NCBI RefSeq assembly: GCF_025960875.1
Contig: NZ_JAODLR010000005.1
Span: forward strand, 186,001 to 250,000
Direction: 5' to 3'
DNA: 64,000 bases
Source: Crystallibacter permensis
Lineage (GTDB): Bacteria; Actinomycetota; Actinomycetes; Actinomycetales; Micrococcaceae
Position numbers and translations under genes: made by a program. Position 1 is the first letter of the stretch, and every line of letters begins with the position of its first letter. Positions 7,999-16,960 of this stretch are shown in pieces. The notes beneath the pieces are model-generated. The model saw only the letters and a program-made list of their open reading frames with translations. It was not told where the DNA came from and ran no database searches.

Positions 7999-8071
7999 TA
8001 CCCCCGGTGGGACTCGAACCCACACTGGATCGATTTTAAGTCGACTGTCTCTGCCATTGGACTACGGGGGC
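7999..8071 (-). tRNA. tRNA with anticodon UAA and short variable loop
   Basis: A 73-nt cloverleaf folds cleanly. The acceptor stem is GCCCCCG/CGGGGGU (G1·U72 wobble), with a D-arm containing GG. The anticodon stem is GUCGA/UCGAU around loop CUUAAAA, followed by a 5-nt variable loop CCAGU. The T-arm is GUGGG/CCCAC with loop UUCGAGU, and the discriminator is A73. CCA is not encoded. The loop puts UAA at positions 34-36, which would read UUA (Leu). Standard bacterial tRNA-Leu has a long variable arm of more than 10 nt (class II); this one is class I. It is therefore either an unusual leucine tRNA or a tRNA of uncertain charging. Confidence 0.85.
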
Positions 8072-8139
8072 GTGCCGTGAAAATGCACGCCCTAAGCCTA
8101 CTCGATCCGCCCCGGCCAGAACGAGACGGGCACGCAGGA

Positions 8140-8652
8140 CTAGAGCCGTGCGAAGGGCTCCGCGTAGCGGAACGTTCCCACAGGAACTTCTTGTCCCCCA
8201 AGCCGCAGCGCCATAAAGTAGTCACCCCATTGCGGATCCGGCGCTTGGATACCGAGCTCGGAGGCCCGGCGATAACCGAATCGTGGGTAGTAGGTAGTGT
8301 GTCCGAGCAGCACGATCACCGACTCGCCCATTCCCGCGGCCCGGATTCTGGTTTCCTCCAACAGCGCCGCCCCGATCCCCTGCCGCTGGCGTTCGGGCAG
8401 AACGGAAATCGGGCCCAGTCCCAGCGCCGGCTGATCGCCGATAAAACCACGGGTGGTGATCGAATGCCCAACAACCGTGCCCGCATCGGCAGCAACGATC
8501 GAGAGCCGGGGCAGGTAGCCGTCGCATTCGAACAACTCGGCCAGCAGACCAACCTCGATCGGCGGGTTGGGCCCATCCTCGCTCGCGAAAGCGCGGCGGG
8601 TCATTTCCAGTATCGCCGGCCGGTCGCTGGCGTGTTCGCTGCGCAATTCCAC
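8140..8652 (-). CDS. GNAT-family N-acetyltransferase
   Basis: Probable acetyl-CoA-dependent N-acetyltransferase, ~170 aa, resembling the YhbS subgroup; the substrate is unknown. The acetyl-CoA loop RQRQGIGAALLEE follows the beta strand GPISVLPE. A conserved later segment VLLGHTTYYPRFGYRRA is typical of YhbS-like proteins. The start is uncertain. I prefer the GTG at 8652 (MELRSEH), because TACACT lies 6 nt upstream as for a leaderless transcript and no Shine-Dalgarno sequence is visible; GTG at 8655 or further upstream codons are alternatives. It stands alone between the tRNA and the ndh terminator. Confidence 0.8.
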   Translation of the reverse strand: MELRSEHASDRPAILEMTRRAFASEDGPNPPIEVGLLAELFECDGYLPRLSIVAADAGTVVGHSITTRGFIGDQPALGLGPISVLPERQRQGIGAALLEETRIRAAGMGESVIVLLGHTTYYPRFGYRRASELGIQAPDPQWGDYFMALRLGGQEVPVGTFRYAEPFARL

Positions 8653-8703
8653 CACTGCAGTGTAGATCGCCAGCCACACTTCGACAGCAACCTTCGCCGT
8701 CCA

Positions 8704-8728
8704 AACCGCCAACCGCCAACCGCCAACC
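8704..8728. repeat. Short tandem repeat AACCGCC
   Basis: Three tandem copies of the 7-mer AACCGCC (8704-8724) plus a partial copy. It lies upstream of the preferred GNAT start and beside the large hairpin at 8735-8784. No function is evident. Confidence 0.6.
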
Positions 8729-8734
8729 AAGCGG

Positions 8735-8784
8735 ACGACGGCGGGAGCCGGGGTTCCGTACGAAACCCCGGCTCCCGCCGTCGT
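8735..8784 (-). terminator. Large perfect hairpin downstream of ndh
   Basis: Two 21-nt arms (8735-8755 and 8764-8784) are perfectly complementary and GC-rich, with an 8-nt loop. The hairpin lies 68 bp past the ndh stop and ~80 bp before the GNAT start, so a terminator for ndh is the simplest reading. It has no clear U-tract. Confidence 0.6.
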
Positions 8785-8852
8785 TAGGTTCTGCTGCCGC
8801 CGTCGCTAGGTCCGAATTCCGGGTTGCTAGCGATCCGAGGCGTGGCGCGTTG

Positions 8853-10295
8853 TTAGCGCGAGTCTGCGGGTGCCTGCTCGTCGGCCTTATCCTCTGCCTT
8901 CTTTTCAGCAGGCTTCGGTTCGGCGGACTTGCGCGGCGTGGCAGCCGTGCGGAAGGCGCGGTACGGCGTTTCCAGGTCGGCGATCTCCGTGGTGTCGCGG
9001 CCGAGGACCGCGTTGAGCAGCCAGTCGGCGACGACGCGGATCTTGCGCTCCATAGTCGGCATGGCGAAGCCGTGGTAGCCGCGGTGTGCCAGCCAGGCCA
9101 GCCGGCCCTTGAGCTTGATTCCCATGACCTTGGCAACGCCCTTGTTCAGCCCCAGGCCGGCCACCGCGCCGAGGTTCTCGTGCTTGTACTCCTTGACCTC
9201 ACCCACGCCCCAGCGCTCGGCGAGGATGTTCTTCGCCATGAGCTTGGCCTGGCGCACAGCGTGCTGGGCATTCGGGACGCAGAAGCCGCCCACGCCGCCG
9301 CCAGTCAGGTCCGGGACCGCTGCGACGTCGCCTGCGGTCCAAGCACCGTCGATCGGCTGGCCGTTGTCATCGATGATGTGCAGTTCGGCGTTGGCCTTGA
9401 CCCGGCCGCGGTCGTCCAGCGGGAAGCCGAACTGGCGGACGATCGGATTGGCCTGCACGCCCGCGGTCCACAGCAGGGTGTCGGTTTCGAAGGACTGCGC
9501 CGGGGTCTTGTCCGGCATGTTGATCAGCTCCAGCTTGCCGCCCACGGCCGACGCCAGGGAGGTGTTCAGCAGTACCTCGATGCCGCGCGAGCGCATGTGC
9601 GAGACAACCCACTCGGCCTGGTGCTCGGTGACCTCGGGCATGATACGGCCCATGGCCTCCACCAGCACGAAGCGCAGGTCCGAGCGCTTCAGGCGGGGGT
9701 TGTTCTCGGCCGCGTGGCGGGCCATGTCCTCGATCTCGGTCATGGCTTCGATGCCCGCGAAACCGCCGCCGACACCGACGAAGGTCAGGGCGCGCTGCTT
9801 CTCCGGGCCGTCCGGCATGATGGAGCCGGCTTCGATCCGCTCCAGCACCGTGTTGCGCAGTTCCAGCGCTTCTTCAATGGTCTTCAGCCCGATACCCTCT
9901 TCGGCAAGGCCCGGGATCGGGAACGTACGGGTCACCGCGCCGGCGGCAATCACGACGTCGCGGTACGGGACGTTGAAGCTGACTTCGCCGTCTTCGGATT
10001 CAACCACGGCGGTCTTGTTGGCGTGGTCGATCGAGGTGACCCGGCCGGTAATGACTTCGGTCTGCTTCAGGTGCATGCGGTGGGAAACCACGGCATGGCG
10101 CGACTCGATGGAGCCGGCAGCAACCTCCGGCAGGAACGGCTGGTAAGTCATGTAGGGCAGCGGATCCACCAGGGTTACGATGCCGCCGTGGGCTTTAACC
10201 TTCTTCTGGAGCTTAAGCGCCACATAAAGTCCGACGTAGCCGCCGCCGACTACGAGGACGCGAGGACGGTCTGAGAGAGCAGGAGTGTATGCCAT
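8853..10295 (-). CDS. ndh: Type II NADH dehydrogenase (NDH-2-like FAD oxidoreductase)
   Basis: Membrane-associated single-subunit enzyme passing electrons from NADH to menaquinone without proton pumping; 480 aa. The FAD-binding Rossmann motif GGGYVG is at 17-22 (RVLVVGGGYVGLYVALKLQ). The NADH-binding motif FVGVGGGFAGIEAM lies mid-protein, and WTAGVQANP and AAVPDLTGGGVGGFCVPNAQHA are typical NDH-2 segments. The C terminus has an amphipathic membrane-anchor region and then a ~35-residue Lys/Ala/Pro/Glu-rich tail. The ATG at 10295 is chosen because TACACT is 7 nt upstream (leaderless pattern) and because it matches the family's short N terminus; a longer frame runs to 10358. Confidence 0.88.
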   Translation of the reverse strand: MAYTPALSDRPRVLVVGGGYVGLYVALKLQKKVKAHGGIVTLVDPLPYMTYQPFLPEVAAGSIESRHAVVSHRMHLKQTEVITGRVTSIDHANKTAVVESEDGEVSFNVPYRDVVIAAGAVTRTFPIPGLAEEGIGLKTIEEALELRNTVLERIEAGSIMPDGPEKQRALTFVGVGGGFAGIEAMTEIEDMARHAAENNPRLKRSDLRFVLVEAMGRIMPEVTEHQAEWVVSHMRSRGIEVLLNTSLASAVGGKLELINMPDKTPAQSFETDTLLWTAGVQANPIVRQFGFPLDDRGRVKANAELHIIDDNGQPIDGAWTAGDVAAVPDLTGGGVGGFCVPNAQHAVRQAKLMAKNILAERWGVGEVKEYKHENLGAVAGLGLNKGVAKVMGIKLKGRLAWLAHRGYHGFAMPTMERKIRVVADWLLNAVLGRDTTEIADLETPYRAFRTAATPRKSAEPKPAEKKAEDKADEQAPADSR

Positions 10296-10407
10296 ACGCA
10301 ATAGTGTAAACCCTTTTGTGAAAGTTTTCACTAAGTAGCCGCGCCGCTCCTGCTGCACACAGCCGCCGCACCGAGCAGGGCTGCAGCACCGTCAGGTCCC
10401 CTCGTGG

Positions 10408-11922
10408 TCAGCGGTTCCGCGGACCGCTTCCTTTGCCCGTTCCGTGGCCCACACTCTTGCCCGTTTCCTTGAGCAGCGGCTCGCGGATCGGCGGCAGGAA
10501 ACCGGTGTCTTCGCCGTCGTCGGTCGCAGTCTGTTCGGCCCCACCCTCTTCGGCGGCCGCCAGACGTCGGGCCCGCAGCGTCTGCTGGACGCCAAGGCCG
10601 ATGACCAGGATAAACACGAGGCCGAATCCGACCACGATCACGGCGGGGAGCACGTCCCCTTCGAGCCGCGGCGCCTCCGCCACGGGAGTGGTGGGTTCGG
10701 GTACAGCCGGCTCTTCCTCCACACGGTTGGCGGGGGCCTTTGTTTCCGGCGGGGCCACTTGTCCCCTGCGGTGCACGGTGATCCACTGGGCGATCGAGCC
10801 CACCGGGTTCGCGCCGACAACGGCCACGTCCGCGGTCAGGGCCGCTTCGGCGTCGAGAATGCCGAAACCGTAGATCGGGTCGTGACCTGGCACGCCGGCA
10901 TCCTTGGCCGTGGAAATGATGCGGTTGACCACCTGGGCCGCGCTCATCTCCGGATACTCGGCACGGATGAGCGCCGCGACGCCGGAAACCAGCGGGGTGG
11001 CGCCGGACGTGCCGGACCAGTCCGCATAGAGGCCTCCGGGCAGCCCGCCCACCAGGTCTTCGGCCGGGGCCGCCACCCCGATCACGATGCTCTGGGCTGA
11101 AGCGCCTTCGCTGGCTTCGCCTTCACGGTTCAGCCCGGCAACCGTCAGCACGCCGGGAATGGTGGCGGGTGCGCCGGACTGCTCCGTTCCGCCGGCGCGG
11201 TTGCCCGCGGCAGCCACAATAACGACGTCGTTCTGCTCGGCATAGAGGAACGCTTCGTCCCAGTTTTCAGGCCAGGACGTGCTGGAGCTGGTCAGCGACA
11301 TATTGATGACCTTGGCCCCGTTGTCCACGGCCCACTTCACCGCGGCGGGGATCTGTTCTTCGATGCTCACACCGGCCGGATTCGGCGAGCCGAGCCAGGT
11401 GGAGACGGTCAGCAGGTCGGCCTTGGGCGCCACCCCGATAACCCCGTCGGTACCGGCTCCGATGCCCTTGTCCTTGGGCTCCGGCGCCTTCTCGTCGTCG
11501 TCCTTCTGGTCTTTGTCCTTGCCGTCCTTGTCCGCATCCTTCTTTTCCGGAGCGTGGCCGCGGCCGGCCAGCAAGGTGGCCACGAGGGTGCCGTGTTCAG
11601 GCGTCTGGCCGATGCCGCGCTGCCCGTTGGCCGAACCGGCTCCGGAAACATCCGTACCACCGACGACGGCGCCCTTGAGATCCGGGTGGGTGGCGTCCAC
11701 GCCGCTGTCGATGACGGCGACCTTGACGCCTTCGCCCTGCGAGGTCTTCCAGGCCTCGCGGATGCCGTAGGAGTCCAGCCAGTACTGCTTGTCGCGGGTT
11801 GCATCGGCCATGGCTGCCGGGGCGAAGACTGTGCCGCCCACCAGGGCCAGCACGGAGACCACAGAGAGTGCGGCGGCTCGGACCGTGGCCCGACGGCCCG
11901 GTCTTCCGGCTCTGCTGTGCAT
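10408..11922 (-). CDS. Membrane-anchored S8 (subtilisin/mycosin-like) serine protease
   Basis: Secreted subtilase of 504 aa. It has a signal peptide (~1-40, ending FAPAAMADA). The catalytic triad is Asp72 (VIDSGVDATHPD), His110 (EHGTLVA) and Ser306 (SGTSGATP), with oxyanion Asn241 (AAGN). A C-terminal helix (VIVVGFGLVFILVIGLGV) and a basic, then acidic, cytoplasmic tail make it a mycosin-like type I membrane protease. A ~30-residue Lys/Asp/Glu-rich insertion (around 126-153) follows the catalytic His; comparable loops occur in mycosins. No ESX (type VII secretion) genes are visible nearby. GAGGA 5 nt before the ATG supports the start. It lies downstream of ppx. Confidence 0.9.
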   Translation of the reverse strand: MHSRAGRPGRRATVRAAALSVVSVLALVGGTVFAPAAMADATRDKQYWLDSYGIREAWKTSQGEGVKVAVIDSGVDATHPDLKGAVVGGTDVSGAGSANGQRGIGQTPEHGTLVATLLAGRGHAPEKKDADKDGKDKDQKDDDEKAPEPKDKGIGAGTDGVIGVAPKADLLTVSTWLGSPNPAGVSIEEQIPAAVKWAVDNGAKVINMSLTSSSTSWPENWDEAFLYAEQNDVVIVAAAGNRAGGTEQSGAPATIPGVLTVAGLNREGEASEGASAQSIVIGVAAPAEDLVGGLPGGLYADWSGTSGATPLVSGVAALIRAEYPEMSAAQVVNRIISTAKDAGVPGHDPIYGFGILDAEAALTADVAVVGANPVGSIAQWITVHRRGQVAPPETKAPANRVEEEPAVPEPTTPVAEAPRLEGDVLPAVIVVGFGLVFILVIGLGVQQTLRARRLAAAEEGGAEQTATDDGEDTGFLPPIREPLLKETGKSVGHGTGKGSGPRNR

Positions 11923-12032
11923 ACGTGTCCTCTTTCCTGGATTCCCCGGTGTCCTGCCAGTCCCCTTGTACGGGGCATGGCGGACAATCCTACCGTTGAT
12001 CGGACCGGCGGCCCTTCTCGGTTACTTCCTGC

Positions 12033-12977
12033 TTACCTGCGGGCGGCGCTCATGGCGATGCCGTCGAGGATGTCGTGCTCGCTGGCGGTGGCCCCGTTGA
12101 CCCTGCCGGCGGTCAGTGCGTTGACACGGTTGTTAATGGTGCGCCAGATCAGGGCTCCGGCGCCAATCACGTCCACCCGGCCCGGATGCATGTAGGGCAG
12201 CGCGGCGCGTTCAGCGCGGGACATGGACAGCAGCGACGTGCAGGCGGCGGCGGTTTTGGCCGTATCCAGTTCGGCGCCGTGGATGGTGTTGGGCTGGTAT
12301 TCGGTCAGCCCCAGGGCGTGGGCCGTCACGGTGGTGATGGACCCGGCCACACCGACCAGCCGGTCCGTGTCCGCAAGCGGTACGTCCGCCAGCACAGCGT
12401 CGATGTAGGCGTTGATGTCCGCTTCCGCCGCGGCGATTTCGACGGCGGTCGGCGGGTCTGACTTCAGGTGCCGTTCGGTGAAGCGCACGCAGCCCATGTC
12501 CGTGCTCAAAGCCGCCTGGACTCCCCCGGACGTGCCGAGGACAAACTCGGTGCTGCCGCCGCCCAGGTCGACCACCAGTACCTTCTCCCCCGGTGCCGTG
12601 GCCAGCACGCTTGCGGCGCCGGTGAAGGACAGTTCGGCCTCCTCGGCGCCGGTGACCACTTCCGGTTCCACCCCGAGGCGCTCCCGGATCCCGTCGACAA
12701 AGACCTGCCGGTTGCCAGCGTCGCGGGTGGCGGAGGTCGCGACGAAACGCAGGCGTTCGGCGCCGTGCTGCTGCAGCAGGCCCGCATATTCCTCCGCCGC
12801 CGCAAAAGTACGTGCCAGGGCTTCCTCGGCGAGCATGCCGGTGGCATCGACGCCTTGGCCAAGCCGGACCACTTTCATCAACCGCACCACGTCGGTCAGC
12901 ACGCCGTCGTCGTCGATATCGGCAATCAGCAGGCGGATGGAGTTCGTTCCGCAGTCAATGGCCCCTACGCGGCTCAT
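12033..12977 (-). CDS. ppx: Exopolyphosphatase, Ppx/GppA family
   Basis: Hydrolyses inorganic polyphosphate and/or pppGpp; 314 aa, the short actinobacterial form with only the two N-terminal ASKHA domains. Phosphate-binding motifs are visible: AIDCGTNSIRLLIAD at the N terminus and VVDLGGGSTEFVLG mid-protein, plus the adenosine-type motif VGVAGSITTVTAHALGL. The ATG overlaps the DUF501 stop by 4 bp (ATGA), so the two are co-translated. The order eno–divIC–DUF501–ppx is conserved in Actinobacteria. Confidence 0.92.
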   Translation of the reverse strand: MSRVGAIDCGTNSIRLLIADIDDDGVLTDVVRLMKVVRLGQGVDATGMLAEEALARTFAAAEEYAGLLQQHGAERLRFVATSATRDAGNRQVFVDGIRERLGVEPEVVTGAEEAELSFTGAASVLATAPGEKVLVVDLGGGSTEFVLGTSGGVQAALSTDMGCVRFTERHLKSDPPTAVEIAAAEADINAYIDAVLADVPLADTDRLVGVAGSITTVTAHALGLTEYQPNTIHGAELDTAKTAAACTSLLSMSRAERAALPYMHPGRVDVIGAGALIWRTINNRVNALTAGRVNGATASEHDILDGIAMSAARR

Positions 12978-13678
12978 CGGGCTCCCTCTTCCTGTTCCGG
13001 TGCATTGTGTTCAGGTGCGCTGTGTTCGCCGGCAGGCTCGTCTTCGGCAGCACGACGGCGTTCGGCCTTCTTGGCTTCGAGCTCTTCCGGGCTGAGGCCC
13101 TGGGTCTTGGTGTGGCGGCTCAGGTCCTTCGCGGGGGCCGGCCCCGCAACGTCCCAGGCGCCGTCGCAATAACAACGGTCCTTCGTCCACCATTCGGCGA
13201 TCCCGTCCAGCGCCTCGTCGCCCAGCGGGTTGATGCCCGGGCCGACAGCCAGCGAATGCCCCACCAGCACATGCAGGCACTTGACCCGGGTTGGCATGCC
13301 GCCGGCGGAGACGCCAGCGATCTCGGGGACAGACCCGACGCCGGTTCGGGCGCCGATTTCATCGCGGACGCGCAGATAGTCCTCGTGCGCTTCGCGGTAG
13401 GCGGCAGCCAGTTCCGGATCCTGTTCGAGCCGTTCGGTCATTTCGGTCATGACGCCGGCGGCCTCGAGCCGGGACACGGCCGAGGTGATGATCGGATGGG
13501 TCAGGTAGAAAGTCGTGGGGAACGGGATGCCGTTGCCCAGCCGCGGCGCCGTCGTCGCCACCAGGGGGTTGCCGCAGACGCAGCGCGCTCCGATTTCCAC
13601 CACGTCCCGCACCGGCCGGCCGAGCTGCCGGCTGAGGGTCTCCAGGTCCTGGGGCGTGGGTGTGCGCGGGTCTTCCAT
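12974..13678 (-). CDS. DUF501 domain protein
   Basis: Cytoplasmic protein of unknown function, 234 aa, belonging to the DUF501 family. The family core spans residues ~5-170, with Cys-rich patches RCVCGNPL and DRCYCDG and the signature GIPFPTTFYLTHP. The C-terminal ~50 residues are a charged, low-complexity tail (KKAERRRAAEDEPAGEHS). The frame is open to 14074, but the ATG at 13678 with GGAAGGA 7 nt upstream gives the family's normal N terminus. It sits between divIC/ftsB and ppx, as in mycobacteria, and overlaps ppx by 4 bp. Confidence 0.9.
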   Translation of the reverse strand: MEDPRTPTPQDLETLSRQLGRPVRDVVEIGARCVCGNPLVATTAPRLGNGIPFPTTFYLTHPIITSAVSRLEAAGVMTEMTERLEQDPELAAAYREAHEDYLRVRDEIGARTGVGSVPEIAGVSAGGMPTRVKCLHVLVGHSLAVGPGINPLGDEALDGIAEWWTKDRCYCDGAWDVAGPAPAKDLSRHTKTQGLSPEELEAKKAERRRAAEDEPAGEHSAPEHNAPEQEEGAR

Positions 13679-13914
13679 GGCGCGGTCCTTCCTGACTGTG
13701 CGGACATGCTGGTGCGGGCGGGCTGGGTGACTGGTGGGGGCGGGCCGGGCAGGTTGGCTGACTAGTTCGGGCTGTTTTGTGTGGCGGGCCGGCAGGCAGA
13801 TCGGGTCCGGCTTTAATGCTCGCCCCGGCTTCCCGATAACGTCCTGGTCCGATGCGGACAATGCTTCGGCGCTGCCTCGGTTCCGCCGGCGTCCGATGCA
13901 GTCGGGCAGACCGG

Positions 13915-14781
13915 CTATTCCGCTGGTTTCCCGGCCGGCTCGTCCTGATTTTCGGAGCTGTCCGACTCTTCCGAGCTGTCCGGCTCTTCCGAGTTGTCCG
14001 GTTTGTCGGCGTTCTCTTCTGCCGGAACGTCGGTCGCTGCCCGCTTGACCGAGTCCCACAGCGCGTCCACCCACGGCAGGTTGGACGGCGCCGCTACAGA
14101 CGCATGTTCCTCGGATTCCCTCAGCCCTTCGGTCCCGGTCACCAGATAACGTGTCTCACCCGGCATTACATAGAATATGCGATCCCGGGCCTGTTGTTTG
14201 ATGTACTCCGGGTCCTCCCAGCGCGCCAGCTCCTTCTCCAGCTGGCTCTGGGTCTTCTGCTCGGCAGCAATCTCGCGTTCCAGGGCGGCGATCGCGGAGC
14301 GTTGCTCGATGAAGATCCGCACGGACGGGGCCAGCAGAATGGTGATCGTCACGAGTACGACGGCGAGGGCGAGCATGCGTCCGGAAAAACCCCTGGCCGG
14401 TACCGGCGTGCTTCCGGTGCCGTCGCCGCCGCCCTCCGGCCGGTCCTTCGGCGTCGTCCTGCTGATAATGGGTTGCCGGATGGCGCCGGAGAGCTCGCGG
14501 CGTTCGGCCGCCCGGGCCTCCGATGGCGAGGGCTTCTTTTTGGGTCCTCCGGCTTTCGGTCCGTGGGACTTGGCCTCGGAGCCGCCGAAGTCCGCGCGGA
14601 TAACCTTTGCCTCGGACGAGGCACCCTCTTGCGCCTCGTGCCCCGCTGCACCGCCATGGTCGCGGTCGGTGTTCCCGGACATGGAACCACCCGGCGCCCC
14701 TGAACCGGCACCTGTTTGCACAGGCCCGCTGCCGCCGGCCAGGCGGCCGGCACGTGGCACTCTGGGACGTCGGGTGGCCAT
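13915..14781 (-). CDS. FtsB/DivIC-family cell division protein
   Basis: Bitopic septum-formation protein, 288 aa, expected in the FtsQ-FtsL-FtsB complex. It has a ~130-residue basic, disordered cytoplasmic N terminus, one membrane helix (MLALAVVLVTITILLAPSV), then a coiled coil (SAIAALEREIAAEQKTQSQLEKELARW split between turns). The family signature YIKQQARDRIFYVMPGET follows. The C terminus is a Glu/Asp/Ser repeat (EEPDSSEESDSSENQDE). It is longer than E. coli FtsB (103 aa), as is usual in Actinobacteria. The gene follows eno. The 236 bp between it and the DUF501 start hold only GC-rich sequence in which I see no gene. Confidence 0.87.
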   Translation of the reverse strand: MATRRPRVPRAGRLAGGSGPVQTGAGSGAPGGSMSGNTDRDHGGAAGHEAQEGASSEAKVIRADFGGSEAKSHGPKAGGPKKKPSPSEARAAERRELSGAIRQPIISRTTPKDRPEGGGDGTGSTPVPARGFSGRMLALAVVLVTITILLAPSVRIFIEQRSAIAALEREIAAEQKTQSQLEKELARWEDPEYIKQQARDRIFYVMPGETRYLVTGTEGLRESEEHASVAAPSNLPWVDALWDSVKRAATDVPAEENADKPDNSEEPDSSEESDSSENQDEPAGKPAE

Positions 14782-14862
14782 GGAGCTCCTAGATCATTAG
14801 TCGTCGGCAGGCATTGAGGTTATCAGTTCCCGCTTAAGACGATACAGATTCAGGGGCAGGGT

Positions 14863-16212
<1,350 letters not shown>

Positions 16213-16239
16213 CTAAGCGTAATCGAGAACGGGGCGTGC

Positions 16240-16953
16240 TTATGCGCCCGTTACGCCGCGTTGAAACCGGCGAACCGCGCCGCGCAGCGCCTGCTCCGCG
16301 TCCAGGCCTGCGGCCGAAGCCTGGCTAACGACGGCGAGCAGCAGGTTTCCGAGTTCGGTTTCCGACGCCGGGGGCCGGCTTTGCGGGGCCTGCGGCTCGC
16401 CGTGCGACGTCGGTGACGGGCTACCTGCCTCGGAGCTTCCCAGCTGCTGATCCACCGGGAAGCCGGCACGCCTGGCCCGGTCGATCGACTTCGCCGCCAG
16501 GGTCAGCGCGGGCAAGGTGGGCGGGATGCCGTCGAACGGACTGTCCCGTTCGGGGCGCTCACCTTGCTTGACTGCATCGTAGCTGGCGACAATCTCCTCA
16601 ATGCTTTCGGGGAAGGACTCCTGCAGCGAACCATCGGGCTTGAACACATGCCGGTTCCGGCGGACCAGCTTTGCACTCAGGTACTCGGCCACATCCTCGA
16701 AGTTGAAGTTGCCGAGCTCCTCCTGGATCCGGGCATGCAGCAGCACCTGGAAGAGGACGTCGGCCAGCTCGCCCTTGAGCTCGGCGGTTGCGGTGCCCGG
16801 CCCGGCCTCGATGACCTCGGCCAGCTCGTGGGATTCCTCGATCAGGTACTCGACCAAGGACTCGTGGGTGAGCGCGGCTGTCCACAAGCAGTGCTCGCGC
16901 AGCAGCGCCACCACCTGCACAAGCCGGCCGACCGCCGTCGTGCTTTCAGTCAC
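16240..16953 (-). CDS. mazG: MazG-family nucleoside triphosphate pyrophosphohydrolase
   Basis: House-cleaning NTP pyrophosphohydrolase, 237 aa. The MazG core has the metal-binding ExxE12-28ExxD pattern: YLIEESHELAEVIE followed by LKGELADVLFQVLLHA. The usual CPWDxxQTH motif appears as CLWTAALTHESL, a divergent form. The C-terminal domain is shorter than in E. coli MazG and contains a Ser/Pro/Gln-rich linker. The GTG start at 16953 lies 7 bp after the adenosine deaminase stop, with no strong Shine-Dalgarno sequence, so translational coupling is likely. Confidence 0.88.
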   Translation of the reverse strand: MTESTTAVGRLVQVVALLREHCLWTAALTHESLVEYLIEESHELAEVIEAGPGTATAELKGELADVLFQVLLHARIQEELGNFNFEDVAEYLSAKLVRRNRHVFKPDGSLQESFPESIEEIVASYDAVKQGERPERDSPFDGIPPTLPALTLAAKSIDRARRAGFPVDQQLGSSEAGSPSPTSHGEPQAPQSRPPASETELGNLLLAVVSQASAAGLDAEQALRGAVRRFQRGVTGA

Positions 16954-16960
16954 GGCAGGT

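Noticed and set aside
8704-8728. CRISPR-like repeat
   Set aside because: Three head-to-tail 7-mers without spacers; no cas genes in the window.
8222-9136. 304-codon minus-strand frame across the GNAT/ndh boundary
   Set aside because: It overlaps both genes and the large hairpin, contains repeated Asn-Asp-Gly-Gly-Ser stretches derived from that hairpin, and lacks domain signals.
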